The notes under the pieces: model-generated
What the model was told of the DNA's origin: nothing
The model's input: the letters and a program-made list of their open reading frames with translations, nothing else
The model's database searches: none
Shown: positions 1-10,887 of the stretch, piece after piece
How positions within the stretch are numbered: the first letter of the stretch is position 1
Layout of the letters: every line of letters begins with the position of its first letter
NCBI GenBank assembly: GCA_963761655.1
Contig: CAVXHI010000008.1
Coordinates: 186,001-250,000, forward strand
Direction of reading: 5' to 3'
Source: RYN-122 sp963761655
GTDB taxonomy: Bacteria; Actinomycetota; Actinomycetes; Mycobacteriales; SCTD01
Length of the DNA: 64,000 nucleotides
Program-made: the position numbers and the translations under genes

Positions 1-2
1 TC

Positions 3-252
3 CCGCACCACGGCAGCCGGCACCAGGACCCGGGCTTCCTCGAGGCGGTCCGGCCGCGGCTGGCGCTGACCAGCGTCGGGCGCGACAACGGGTACGGGCA
101 CCCGTCGTCGAGGACGCTCGGGCAGCTGATGGACGAGGGGGCGCGGTCCTACCGGACCGACCGCGACGGCGACACGGCCCTGGCGCTCCGCGAGGGGCAG
201 CTGGTCAGCGCCGGGCACGACGGGGACGGGCAGCTGCGCGGACCCGTGGTGA
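3..252 (+). CDS. comEC: ComEC/Rec2 DNA-uptake channel, C-terminal fragment (partial)
   Basis: The window opens inside a gene whose reading gives PHHGS followed by a stretch ending near RTDRDGD. This matches the C-terminal metallo-beta-lactamase-like part of ComEC, the inner-membrane channel that imports single-stranded DNA in competence. The neighbour holA is the usual partner downstream of comEC in actinobacteria. The 5' part lies outside the window. The same frame has no stop before the next gene at 486 and turns into composition unlike protein after about 240, so the true end is unclear. A one-base shift near 200-240 would stop it at 250-252, which is the end given here. Bases 253-485 hold nothing I recognise. 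Confidence 0.65.
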
Positions 253-485
253 CGGCCGCGGGCCGCCGCGCACCCGGAGCCCGGGGCGGGACCGCAGGAC
301 GTCGAGAGACCCGGACCACCGGGAGTCGCGGCCTCGCCGACCACGCCGGTGCAGGACGGCTCGGCGACCGCGGCCGCCGAGACCGTCGCCACGGCCCGGG
401 GACCACCGAGCCGGCGGAGAGGGGTGCCCGGGCACGTCACGCCGGCGAAACACGGGGGACACGGGCCGTCCCTAGCGTCGCCGTC

Positions 486-2048
486 GTGAGCGACCTCTTC
501 GACGGCTACCGGAGCGGCGGAGCCTTCGACGAGCTGTTCGCCGCGCCGGGAGTGCCGCACCCGACCAGCGCCGGGCTCCACGCCGCACTGCAGGCGCTCT
601 CCGCGGGGGAGCTCGACGCACGGGCGGTGGCGCTCGCCAGGGCCTTCACCGACCAGGGCATCACCTTCAGCCACAGCGGCCAGGAGCGGCCGTTCCCGCT
701 CGACCTCGTCCCGCGCATCGTGTCGGGCGAGGAGTGGGACGAGGTCAGCCGCGGGGTCGCCCAGCGGGTCCTCGCCCTGGAGGCCTTCCTCGCCGACGTG
801 CACGGCAGCCAGCAGGTGCTCCAGGACGGCGTCGTCCCGCGGCGCGTGGTCCTCAGCAGCTCCGCCTACACGCGGGCCGCAGCAGGGGTCACTCCCGCGA
901 ACGGCGTCCGGGTGCACGTCAGCGGCGTCGACCTGGTCCGCGACGAGCAGGGCCGCTTCCGGGTCCTCGAGGACAACCTGCGGACGCCGTCGGGGGTCAG
1001 CTACGTCGTCGAGAACCGGAGGGCCATGGCGCGGGTGTTCCCGGAGCTGCTCGCGACCCACCGGGTCCGCCCGGTGAGCGACTACCCGGCCCGGCTGCTC
1101 CACGCGCTCCGCGCCGCGGCGCCGGCCGGCGTGCACGACCCGACCGTGGTCGTCCTGACCCCCGGCGTCTACAACGCGGCCTACTTCGAGCACTCGCTGC
1201 TGGCCCGGCTCATGGGCGTCGAGCTCGTCGAGGGTCGCGACCTCACCTGCCGCGAGGGCGTCGTCTGGATGCGCACGACGGCGGGGGAGCAGCGGGTCGA
1301 CGTCGTCTACCGACGGGTCGACGACGCGTTCCTCGATCCCGGTCCACTTCCGTCCCGACAGCCTCGTCGGCTGCCCCGGCATCCTGAACGCCGCCCGCGC
1401 CGGGAAGGTGACCATCGCGAACGCCGTCGGGAACGGGGTCGCCGACGACAAGCTGCTCTACACCTACGTGCCGGCCCTCGTCCGCTACTACCTGGGCGAG
1501 GAGCCGCTGCTGGACAACATCGACACCTACCGCCTCGAGGACCCGTCCGTGCTCGAGCACGTGCTCGAGCACCTCGACAGCCTGGTGCTCAAGCCGGTCG
1601 ACGGCTCCGGCGGCAAGGGCATCGTCATCGGCGACCAGGCCACCGACGAGGAGCTCGCCGTCCTGCGTGCGGCGGTCGCGGCCGACCCGCGCGGCTGGAT
1701 CGCCCAGCGGATCGTCCGGCTCTCGACCAGCCCCACCCACGTCGGGGACCGGCTGGCGCCGCGGCACGTCGACCTGCGGCCGTTCGCCGTGCACGACGGC
1801 GACAAGGTCTGGGTGCTGCCTGGCGGGCTCACCCGGGTCGCCCTGCCCGAGGGGTCGCTCGTGGTGAACAGCAGCCAGGGCGGCGGGAGCAAGGACACCT
1901 GGGTGCTCGCCGGGGACGGGGCGGCGGCGGAGCGCGGCCACGACCGGATCCCGCTCGCCGCCCGCCACGACGGACGCGCGCTCGACCAGGGTCCGCAGCG
2001 TGCACGAAGCAGCAACAGCAGCAGCAGCAGGAGGCCGTCCCGTGCTGA
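486..2048 (+). pseudogene. Circularly permuted ATP-grasp protein, frameshifted
   Basis: Translation from the GTG at 486 gives a typical circularly permuted ATP-grasp protein of about 520 residues, a family thought to ligate amino acids or peptides. It pairs with the alpha-E and transglutaminase genes that follow. The frame is sound up to FLDP near 1337. It then goes wrong and resumes one frame over, with the family hallmarks TIANAVGNGVADDK, KPVDGSGGKGI and VNSSQGGGSKDTW. An extra C in the run at 1338-1340 explains the switch. That second frame has no stop until after 2900. The original frame ends in a poly-Gln tail (CAG repeat, 2009-2031) and a TGA at 2046-2048 overlapping the next start, so a second compensating shift near 2000 is implied. 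It is either a real pseudogene or sequencing error in a working gene. Confidence 0.8.
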
Positions 2049-2989
2049 GCCGCGTCGCCGAGGCCCTCTACTGGACCGGCCGGTACGTCGAACGGGCCGA
2101 GGACACGTCCCGCCTGCTCGACGTCCTCGTGCACGCCCTGCTCGAGGACCCGTGGGTCGACGCGGAGGCGGCGTGCCGCGACCTGCTCGGCGTCATGGGC
2201 GCCCCGCCGGCCGACGCGCTCGAGGGCGGCGCGGCGCTCGACGTCCTCAGCACGACCCGACGGCTGGCCTTCGCGGCGGACGGTCCGCACAGCATCGTGG
2301 GCTCCCTGACGGCAGCACGGGCGAACGCCGGCGGCGTCAGGGAGGCCCTGTCCAGCGAGCTCTGGGAGTGCCTGAACGCGACCTACCACGCCCTGCCGGC
2401 GCACCAGTCGGCCGCGGAGCGGCGAGGCCCGCACGCGTTCTTCCGCTACGTCCGCGAGCGGGCCGCGATGGTCGCGGGCCTGATCGACGGGACCATGCCC
2501 CGCGACGACTGCTGGCGGTTCCTCGTCCTCGGTCGGTCGCTGGAGCGGGTCGACATGACGGCGCGGCTGCTGTGGGCGCAGGCCGGGCAGGGCGGCGCCA
2601 CCGGCTGGGTCGGCCTGCTGAAGAGCTGCAGCGCCCACGAGGCGTACCTGCGGACCTACCGGTCCGGGGTGGAGCCGGAGCGGGTCGTGGAGTTCCTCGT
2701 CCTCGACCGGCTGTTCCCGCGCTCGGTGTACGCCGCGCTGCTGCAGGCCGAGACGGTCCTGCGCGAGCTCGACCCCGTGGCGGGCCGTACCGGCGTCGAC
2801 GACGAGGCCAGGCGCCTGCTCGGCCGGGCCCGGACCGAGCTCGAGTTCCGCGTGTCGAGCGACCTGCTCGACGACCTCCCCGTGCTGCTCGCCGGCCTGC
2901 AGGAGACCTGCGCGGCGGCTGGTGAGGCCCTCTCGCGGCGCTACTTCGCGGCTGGTCCTGCGCTGCAGTGGGCGGACGTGAGCCTGTGA
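2042..2989 (+). CDS. Alpha-E domain protein
   Basis: A 315-residue, almost entirely helical protein beginning LSRVAEALYWTGRYVERAED, the signature of the alpha-E (DUF403) family. These proteins are encoded beside circularly permuted ATP-grasp and transglutaminase-like genes. Comparative genomics ascribes to the set a peptide-synthesis or protein-modification role, but the substrate is unknown. The GTG at 2042 overlaps the predicted ATP-grasp stop and its TGA at 2987-2989 overlaps the next start, so the three genes form one translationally coupled operon. An upstream start at 2000 is possible but would only add low-complexity residues (EAATAAAAGG) from the CAG tract. Confidence 0.88.
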   Translation: MLSRVAEALYWTGRYVERAEDTSRLLDVLVHALLEDPWVDAEAACRDLLGVMGAPPADALEGGAALDVLSTTRRLAFAADGPHSIVGSLTAARANAGGVREALSSELWECLNATYHALPAHQSAAERRGPHAFFRYVRERAAMVAGLIDGTMPRDDCWRFLVLGRSLERVDMTARLLWAQAGQGGATGWVGLLKSCSAHEAYLRTYRSGVEPERVVEFLVLDRLFPRSVYAALLQAETVLRELDPVAGRTGVDDEARRLLGRARTELEFRVSSDLLDDLPVLLAGLQETCAAAGEALSRRYFAAGPALQWADVSL

Positions 2990-3834
2990 CCTGGCGGCTG
3001 CGGATCGAGCACACGAGCGGGTACCGCTACGACACGACCGTGACGTCGAGCTACAACGAGGCCCGCCTGACCCCGGTCACCGATCCCCTGCAGCTCGTGC
3101 TCGAGTCGAACGTGCGGACGTCGCCGGGGACGACCCAGCACCGCTACTGGGACTACTGGGGCACGCAGGTCGCCAGCTTCGACCTGCACGTCCCGCACGA
3201 CGCTCTCGAGGTCGTCCCGCTGAGCGTCGTCGACACCGCCCCTGCCGTCCGCGAGCCCGTCGACGGCGTCACCTGGGACGCCCTGCGCGGGGAGGACCTG
3301 CGCGACCTGCACGCCGAGCTGCTCGGCACCACGGAGCGGACGGCGCCCGACGGCGAGATGGTGCAGGCCGCGCGGGACGCCGTCGCCGGCAAGGACCCCT
3401 ACCGCGCGGCGCGGGCGGTGCTCGAGATGGTGCACGAGCGGGTGGCCTACCTGGCCGGGTCGACGGGCGTCCAGACGGGGGCGGCCGAGGCCTGGCGGCT
3501 GCGCACCGGCGTCTGCCAGGACCTGGCCCACGTCGCCCTGGCCTGCCTGCGCAGCGTCGGGCTGCCGGCCCGGTACGTGTCCGGCTACCTGCACCCGGCG
3601 GGCGCTGCCGGTCGGGTCGGGGAGGTGGTGACCGGTGAGAGCCACGCCTGGGTCGAGGTCTGGCTGGGCAGCTGGTGGCCGTTCGACGTCACCGGGCTGG
3701 TGCCCGTCGCGGAGCAGCACGTCGTCGTCGCACGCGGACGGGAGTACGGCGACGTCCCTCCGCTGAAGGGGGTCTACTCGGGGGGCGGGTCGCAGTCGCT
3801 CGGCGTCTCGGTCGAGGTCACCCGGCTCGGCTGA
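2986..3834 (+). CDS. Transglutaminase-like cysteine protease-family protein
   Basis: A 282-residue protein with the bacterial transglutaminase N-terminal region (RIEHTSGYRYD) followed by a transglutaminase-like core. The Cys/His/Asp triad is visible as GVCQDLAH, ESHAWVE and FDVT. Such proteins hydrolyse or transfer amide bonds, and no signal peptide is visible, so it is probably cytoplasmic. It is the third member of the ATP-grasp/alpha-E module. The GTG at 2986 lies within GTGA shared with the alpha-E stop. A longer start at 2968 exists but would intrude into the upstream gene. Confidence 0.9.
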   Translation: MTWRLRIEHTSGYRYDTTVTSSYNEARLTPVTDPLQLVLESNVRTSPGTTQHRYWDYWGTQVASFDLHVPHDALEVVPLSVVDTAPAVREPVDGVTWDALRGEDLRDLHAELLGTTERTAPDGEMVQAARDAVAGKDPYRAARAVLEMVHERVAYLAGSTGVQTGAAEAWRLRTGVCQDLAHVALACLRSVGLPARYVSGYLHPAGAAGRVGEVVTGESHAWVEVWLGSWWPFDVTGLVPVAEQHVVVARGREYGDVPPLKGVYSGGGSQSLGVSVEVTRLG

Positions 3835-3858
3835 GCCCGCGCGTGGGACCATGGCCCC

Positions 3859-4833
3859 GTGCCCGACGACGTCCTCGTACCCCTGACGCTCGTCGTCGGC
3901 GACGAGGGCCTGCTGGTGGACCGCGCCGTCTCGCGGGTCGTCCGTGCCGTGCACGCCGCCGACCCCGACGCGGACGTCACGGACCTCCCGGTGTCGGAGC
4001 TGGAGCCGGGCGACGTCGACGGGCTGCTCGCGCCGTCGCTGTTCGGGGGCGCCCGGCTGCTCGTGCTCCGCGGGCTGCAGGACGCCGGCAAGGACCTCGC
4101 TGCGGAGCTGACCGCGACCGTCGAGGACCTGCCCGGCGACGTCCTGCTGGTCCTCGTCCACGCCGGCGGCGCCAAGGGCAAGGCCCTGCTCGCGACCCTG
4201 TCGGCGGTCAAGGGCGCCCGCACGGTGCCCGCGGCCAAGGTGACCCGGCCCGGGGAGCGCCGCGACCTCGTCCGGCGTGAGCTCAAGGAGGGCGGCCGGC
4301 AGGTGTCCGAGGAGGCCGTGACGCTGCTGCTGGACGCCGTCGGCACCGACCTGCGCGAGCTGTGCGCGGCCGCGAGCCAGCTGCTGTCCGACACCGAGGG
4401 CGCCATCACCGAGCAGGTCGTCTCGACGTACTACCGCGGCCGGGCGGAGACCAGCGGCTTCGCGGTCGCGGACAGGGCGGTCGAGGGCGACCTCGCCGGG
4501 GCGCTCGAGCTGGTGCGGTGGGGCGAGAGCGCCGGGCTCGCCCACGTCCTGGTCACCAGCGCACTCGCCAGCACGCTGCGCTCGGTCGCGCGGGTCGCCT
4601 CCGCGGGGCGCGTGCCGGCCGGGCAGCTGGCGGCACAGCTGGGGATGCCGCCGTGGAAGGTCGAGAAGACCCAGCGCCAGGCCCGGGCCTGGCGCCCGGA
4701 GGGCCTCACCCTCGCGCTGCAGGCGGTCGCGCAGGCCGACGGCGACGTCAAGGGCAGCGGTGCCGCCGACCCGGCGTACGCCGTCGAGCGGGCGCTGATG
4801 GCGGTCGTGCAGGCCCGTGAGGTGGGGGCGTGA
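3859..4833 (+). CDS. holA: DNA polymerase III subunit delta
   Basis: A 324-residue protein that aligns by eye with actinobacterial HolA: the start LTLVVGDEGLLVDRAV, a central AAA+-like region without a classical Walker A motif, and a C-terminal helical collar ending in an ALMAVVQAREV stretch. The delta subunit opens the beta clamp within the clamp-loader complex during replication. Its place just after comEC (here separated by the ATP-grasp module) and before rpsT is conserved in actinobacteria. The GTG at 3859 is 24 bases after the preceding stop. Confidence 0.9.
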   Translation: MPDDVLVPLTLVVGDEGLLVDRAVSRVVRAVHAADPDADVTDLPVSELEPGDVDGLLAPSLFGGARLLVLRGLQDAGKDLAAELTATVEDLPGDVLLVLVHAGGAKGKALLATLSAVKGARTVPAAKVTRPGERRDLVRRELKEGGRQVSEEAVTLLLDAVGTDLRELCAAASQLLSDTEGAITEQVVSTYYRGRAETSGFAVADRAVEGDLAGALELVRWGESAGLAHVLVTSALASTLRSVARVASAGRVPAGQLAAQLGMPPWKVEKTQRQARAWRPEGLTLALQAVAQADGDVKGSGAADPAYAVERALMAVVQAREVGA

Positions 4834-5099
4834 GCGAGCGCACGCCGTTCTACCCGCGGCTGCTGCGCCTGCGGCACGTCCACCCGAACGCCTGGCAGCG
4901 TGCTGCCCTGGGTGAGGGCGCCCTCGCCGCGGCGGCCGTGCTGGTGCTCGCCGACGTCGCCACGGCCTGGACGCTGCTGGCGCTGCCGGTGGCGGTGGCC
5001 GTGGTGGTCAAGGCGCACGACGTCGTCGCCGGGATGGTCGGAGACGACAGCAGCGCCGCCCCCGCAGGGACGGCGCTGCCGGAGGAGCGGGAGAGCTAG
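4830..5099 (+). CDS. Small membrane protein, unknown function
   Basis: An 89-residue protein starting with a GTG that overlaps the holA stop (GTGA). A cytoplasmic N-terminus of about 30 residues is followed by a hydrophobic stretch rich in Ala, Val and Leu (about residues 30-62) long enough for two tight transmembrane passes, then a short acidic tail. I do not recognise a family. Translational coupling to holA is the only context. Its stop overlaps, tail to tail, the stop of rpsT on the other strand (CTAG at 5096-5099). Confidence 0.65.
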   Translation: MSERTPFYPRLLRLRHVHPNAWQRAALGEGALAAAAVLVLADVATAWTLLALPVAVAVVVKAHDVVAGMVGDDSSAAPAGTALPEERES

Positions 5100-5374
5100 G
5101 CGCTGGGGGTGCTCGTCAGCGTCGCGGCCGTCTTCATGATCGACGACTTGCGGTTGGCGGCCTGGTTGGCGTGGATGACGCCCTTGCTGGCGGCCTTGTC
5201 GAGGGCCTTGCTGGCGTCCTTCGCGAGCACCGTGGCGGTGGCGACGTCGCCGGCCTCGAGCGCGGTGCGGTACTTGCGGATGGCCGTCTTGAGCGAGGAC
5301 TTGACCGCCTTGTTGCGCAGGCGGGCCTTCTCGTTCGTCTTGTTCCGCTTGATCTGGGACTTGATGTTCGCCAC
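5096..5374 (-). CDS. rpsT: 30S ribosomal protein S20
   Basis: A 92-residue basic protein starting VANIKSQIKRN and containing KGVIHANQAANRKS, which is diagnostic of S20. S20 binds the 5' domain of 16S rRNA early in 30S assembly. The GTG start at 5372-5374 is chosen because family members begin at this Met/Val-Ala-Asn-Ile. The in-frame ORF further upstream is spurious. The gene is divergent from lepA, with about 210 bases between the starts, and convergent with the small membrane-protein gene. Confidence 0.95.
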   Translation of the reverse strand: MANIKSQIKRNKTNEKARLRNKAVKSSLKTAIRKYRTALEAGDVATATVLAKDASKALDKAASKGVIHANQAANRKSSIMKTAATLTSTPSA

Positions 5375-5585
5375 GCGGAGATGTCCTCGAGTCGCTGTCG
5401 TCGGATGGAGGGCGTGCTGAGGTACCCGGAACCGGTCGCGGGGCACGCGTCGGCAACGAGACTAGCAGCCGGGCGGGGCCCGGCCCCGGCGCTCGCCCCG
5501 GGGAAGGTCGCGCGGGCGACCCGGGGCTGTCCCACGCGTCGAGCACAGCACGGGCGTCGAGCGGGATCCCTGCGAGAATGAGCAC

Positions 5586-7424
<1,839 letters not shown>

Positions 7425-7472
7425 GCGTCAGGCTCGGGGCGCCGGCGCTCGGGCGCTGAGCGACTCGGCCGC

Positions 7473-8936
7473 CTACGCCTGGGCGAGCCGGGCGTTGCGC
7501 CTGCCGTAGACGACGTAGACGGCCAGCCCCAGGGCGAGCCAGAGCAGGAAGCGCAGCCAGGTCTCGACCGACAGGTTGGCCATCAGGTAGACGCAGAACA
7601 GGGCCGACAGCACGGGCACGAACGGGGACAGCGGCACCCGGAACGGCCGCTCCAGGTCCGGCCGGGTACGGCGCAGGACCGGCACCGCGACCGACACGAC
7701 GACGAACGCGAACAGCGTGCCGATGCTGACGAGGTCGGCCAGCACGGTGAGCTTCACGAAGGTCGCCAGCACCGCGACCATCGCCGTCGTGAGGACGGTG
7801 GCGAGCACCGGCGTGCCGTAGCGCGGGTGCAGGGCGGCGAACCGCGGCGGCAGCAGCCGGTCGCGGCCCATGGCGAAGAAGATGCGCGGCATCGTCACGA
7901 GGTCGACGAGGGTCACCGACGTCAGCCCGGCCACCGCGGCGATCGACACCAGCGTGGACGCCCAGCCGGCGCCGACGGCGTCGAAGGCCTTGGCGATGGG
8001 CGCGCCGACGTCGAGCTGCCGGTAGTCGACCATCCCGGTGACGACGAACGACACCCCGACGTACAGCACGGTCGCGATCCCGAGCGTGCCGAGCAGCCCG
8101 AGCGGGAGGTCGCGGCCGGGGTCCTTCGTCTCCTCGCCGAGGTTCGCGACCGCCTCGAAGCCGGTGTAGGCGAAGAAGACGACGGCGGCGGCGGCCAGCA
8201 CGCCCGCGATGCCGAACGCGCTGGGCGTGAGCCCGAACAGGGCCTGCACCAGCGGCTGGCCCAGGCCCTCCGCGCCAGGGGTGGGCTCCGCCGCCGGGAC
8301 GTAGGGGGAGAGGTTCGCGCCCTTGACGTAGAACAGCCCCGCCACGATGACGAACACGCACACCGCGACCTTCACCGCCACCAGCAGCCCGGTCACCCGG
8401 GAGCTCTGCTTCACCCCGACGACGGCGACCACGCCGAGCACGAGCACCAGCGCGAGCGCCCCGACGTTGACCGGCGCCTGCTCGCCGAACAGCGACGTCG
8501 GGAGGGCGAACAGGTCCTGCAGGTACGACGACCAGCCGCGGGCGACGGTCGCGGCCCCGAGGGCGAACTCCAGCAGCAGGTCCCAGCCGATGATCCAGGC
8601 CGCCAGCTCGCCGATGGTGGCGTAGGCGTAGGTGTAGGCGCTGCCGGCCGCCGGGACCCCCGAGGAGAGCTCGGCGTAGCAGAGGGCCGCCAGCGCCGCG
8701 GCCACCCCCGCGACGAGGAAGGACACGGTGACGGCCGGCCCCGCCGACTCCTTGGCGACCACGCCGGTCAGCGTCAAGATGCCGGTGCCGATCACGACGC
8801 CGATCCCGAACCCCATGAGCCCGAGCGGCCCGAGGGTCCGCTTGAGCCGCCCCGGAGAGGCCTCGCCGCCGGGCTCGACCTTCCCCTGCTCGAGGACGTC
8901 GTCGATGCTCTTGGTCCGGAAGGCGGTCAGGCTCAC
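7473..8936 (-). CDS. APC-family amino acid permease
   Basis: A 487-residue membrane protein with about 12 hydrophobic segments. The APC-superfamily TM1 motif is GFGIGVVIGTGIL and the conserved FFAYTGFEAVANLGEE lies mid-protein, the pattern of the cationic amino acid transporter/YfnA group. It probably imports amino acids with protons, and the substrate cannot be read from sequence. It converges on lepA. The PIG-L gene lies 18 bases upstream on the same strand, so the two may be co-transcribed. Confidence 0.88.
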   Translation of the reverse strand: MSLTAFRTKSIDDVLEQGKVEPGGEASPGRLKRTLGPLGLMGFGIGVVIGTGILTLTGVVAKESAGPAVTVSFLVAGVAAALAALCYAELSSGVPAAGSAYTYAYATIGELAAWIIGWDLLLEFALGAATVARGWSSYLQDLFALPTSLFGEQAPVNVGALALVLVLGVVAVVGVKQSSRVTGLLVAVKVAVCVFVIVAGLFYVKGANLSPYVPAAEPTPGAEGLGQPLVQALFGLTPSAFGIAGVLAAAAVVFFAYTGFEAVANLGEETKDPGRDLPLGLLGTLGIATVLYVGVSFVVTGMVDYRQLDVGAPIAKAFDAVGAGWASTLVSIAAVAGLTSVTLVDLVTMPRIFFAMGRDRLLPPRFAALHPRYGTPVLATVLTTAMVAVLATFVKLTVLADLVSIGTLFAFVVVSVAVPVLRRTRPDLERPFRVPLSPFVPVLSALFCVYLMANLSVETWLRFLLWLALGLAVYVVYGRRNARLAQA

Positions 8937-8954
8937 CGCGGCGCTGTACCCCGG

Positions 8955-9677
8955 CTACCGCGTGTCGACCACCTGGTAGGCCTCGGCCAGCCGCCCCTCG
9001 GGCAGCCCGTGCTCGACGGCGGTCCGGCCGAGGTGCTCGCGCAGCTCGTCGGCCACGCCTCGGTCGAGCATCGGCGTCTGGCTGTCGTGGGCCGAGCAGG
9101 CGGCGACCTTCGCGTCGAAGACGTCCGTGACGTCGACAGCGGTGGTGTCGGACGGCCCGCCGAACAGCCACACCTCGGGCACCTCCCACAGCGGCAGGTC
9201 CAGCTCCTCGCGGGGGAAGGCGAACGCGTTGCGGGCATCCGGGTAGACGGCGGCGAGCACCGCGGCGCCGGTCGCGAGGTGGTCCGGGTGGTAGAGGTAC
9301 ACGAACCGGTAGTTCCGGTCGGGGGAGTGGGTGACGACGGCCTCGGGCCGCACCTCGCGCACGATCCGGGCGAGGTCGAGCCGCAGCGAGCGGTCGACCT
9401 CGACCCAGCCGTCGAGCCGGCCGAGGAAACGCACGTCGGTGACGCCGAGGGCCTTCGCGGCGTCGCGCTGCTCCTGCTGGCGGATCCCGGGGACGTCCTC
9501 GCGCGGGACGTCCTCGTCGAAGCCGCCGCTCTGCCCGTCGGTGACGCAGACGACGGTGACCTCGCAGCCCTGCGAGGCCCACAGGGCGACCAGGCCGCCG
9601 GCACCGAAGTCGGCGTCGTCGGGGTGGGCGCCGACGACGAGGGCGCGGGCGGGGACGGGGCGCGCGGGAGAGGTCAC
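8955..9677 (-). CDS. PIG-L family deacetylase
   Basis: A 240-residue protein with the zinc-binding AHPDDAD motif near the N-terminus and HPDH in the middle, the signature of the LmbE/PIG-L family. Members remove N-acetyl groups from GlcNAc conjugates such as mycothiol precursors (MshB) or bacillithiol. It lacks close context for either pathway here, so the substrate is open. The GTG start is followed by a short basic segment, then ALVVGAHPDD. Downstream on the same strand is the amino-acid permease. Confidence 0.85.
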   Translation of the reverse strand: MTSPARPVPARALVVGAHPDDADFGAGGLVALWASQGCEVTVVCVTDGQSGGFDEDVPREDVPGIRQQEQRDAAKALGVTDVRFLGRLDGWVEVDRSLRLDLARIVREVRPEAVVTHSPDRNYRFVYLYHPDHLATGAAVLAAVYPDARNAFAFPREELDLPLWEVPEVWLFGGPSDTTAVDVTDVFDAKVAACSAHDSQTPMLDRGVADELREHLGRTAVEHGLPEGRLAEAYQVVDTR

Positions 9678-9703
9678 GCCGGGGCCCTACCCCGCGCGGG
9701 CGG

Positions 9704-10096
9704 TCACGCGCGCACCCGCGATGCGCGGAGCTCGCGCCACCTGCCCAGCAGCGCGACCGTGCCCACCACCGGGACCGCCGTCCGGCCCCGGTCGCGGCTG
9801 CGCAGCACCAGCACCCAGGGGCGCAGCCCGAGCAGCTGCGCGCTCATCACGAGGGGGAGCAGGGCGAGCAGGAGCAGCAGCTCCGCGCCGAGCAGGAGCA
9901 CCCCGACGACGCCGACCAGCAGCCCGGGCAGCACCAGCACCAGGAGGAACAGGCCGACCACCAGGCTGATGGGGTCGTCGCCCAGCGCGTCCCCGAGCGG
10001 GCTCAGGTCGACGTCCGGGCCGGTGTCCCCGGTGCGCCAGCGGGGCCGCCACGGCAGCAGGCGGAGCCGGACCGAGACGAGGTCGTCCGGGCTCAC
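9704..10096 (-). CDS. Small membrane protein downstream of an ABC exporter
   Basis: A 130-residue protein with a polar N-terminus, two long Leu/Val-rich hydrophobic stretches (about residues 35-85) and a basic C-terminus. The GTG at 10094-10096 overlaps the stop of the ABC permease gene, so the two are translationally coupled. I do not recognise the family. It may be an accessory of the transporter or simply the last gene of the operon. Confidence 0.65.
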   Translation of the reverse strand: MSPDDLVSVRLRLLPWRPRWRTGDTGPDVDLSPLGDALGDDPISLVVGLFLLVLVLPGLLVGVVGVLLLGAELLLLLALLPLVMSAQLLGLRPWVLVLRSRDRGRTAVPVVGTVALLGRWRELRASRVRA

Positions 10097-10887
10097 GACA
10101 CCCGGCGGTACTTCCGGACGGCCAGCGCGCTGAACACGACGGTGATCCCGACGATCCACGCGAGGCTCTTGAGCAGGGCGTGCTGCAGCGGCAGGCCCTC
10201 GTTGAGCAGCGCGCGGACGGCGTCGACGGTGGGGGTGACCGGCGTCGCGTTGGCGAAGGCCTGCAGCCAGCCGGGCATCGTCTGCAGGGGCACGAAGGCC
10301 GACGACGCGAAGGTCAGCGGGAACAGCCACACGAACCCGGCCAGGTTCGCGGCCTCGACGTTCGGGACCGACAGGCCGATGAACGCCTGGATCCAGGAGA
10401 ACGCGAACCCGAACAGCGACGTCAGGGCGATCGCGCCGACCAGCCCGAGGAACGACGCGGGACGCAGGCCGACGGCGAGCCCGACGGCGGTCATGACCAG
10501 GACGACCAGCACGATCCGGCAGAGGTCGCCGAGGGTGCGGCCGGCGAGCACGGCGGACCGGGCCATGGGCAGGGACCGGAACCGGTCGACGATCCCCTTG
10601 GCGAGGTCGGTCGCGAGCCCGACCGCGCTGCTGGTCGAGGCGAAGGCGGTGGTCTGGACGAAGATCCCGGCCATGAGGAAGTTGACGTAGGACAGCGGAC
10701 CGGTGTCGATCGCGCCGCCGAAGACGTACCGGAACAGCAGCACGAAGATGACCGGCTGCACGGTGCTGAAGAACAGCAGCTCCGGCTGACGGGTGGTGTG
10801 GCGCAGGTTGCGTCCGGTGAGGACGAGGGCGTCCCGGACCGCCCAGCGCAGCCCGCCGGTGGCGGGGGCGTCCAGAGCCGTGGTCAT
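10093..10887 (-). CDS. ABC-2 type transporter permease (DrrB-like)
   Basis: A 264-residue membrane protein with about six transmembrane segments. The ABC-2 pattern is seen in PVIFVLLFRYVFGGAI and in the region ending in NATPVTPTVDAVRALL. It is the permease partner of the ATPase directly upstream, with which it shares ATGA. Such DrrAB-type pairs export drugs, lipids or other hydrophobic molecules, and the substrate is unknown here. Confidence 0.9.
   Translation of the reverse strand: MTTALDAPATGGLRWAVRDALVLTGRNLRHTTRQPELLFFSTVQPVIFVLLFRYVFGGAIDTGPLSYVNFLMAGIFVQTTAFASTSSAVGLATDLAKGIVDRFRSLPMARSAVLAGRTLGDLCRIVLVVLVMTAVGLAVGLRPASFLGLVGAIALTSLFGFAFSWIQAFIGLSVPNVEAANLAGFVWLFPLTFASSAFVPLQTMPGWLQAFANATPVTPTVDAVRALLNEGLPLQHALLKSLAWIVGITVVFSALAVRKYRRVS

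Noticed and set aside
250..485. A continuation of comEC or an extra gene between comEC and the ATP-grasp gene
   Set aside because: The open frame there is Arg/Gly/Thr-rich without family motifs; it is more likely untranslated DNA after a frame error.
7425..7472. A bidirectional terminator between lepA and the permease
   Set aside because: GC-rich inverted repeats are present but short and overlapping, with no T run; I cannot separate them from background.
7827..10133. A 768-codon plus-strand frame opposite the permease and PIG-L genes
   Set aside because: It is a shadow of genes with clear motifs on the minus strand.
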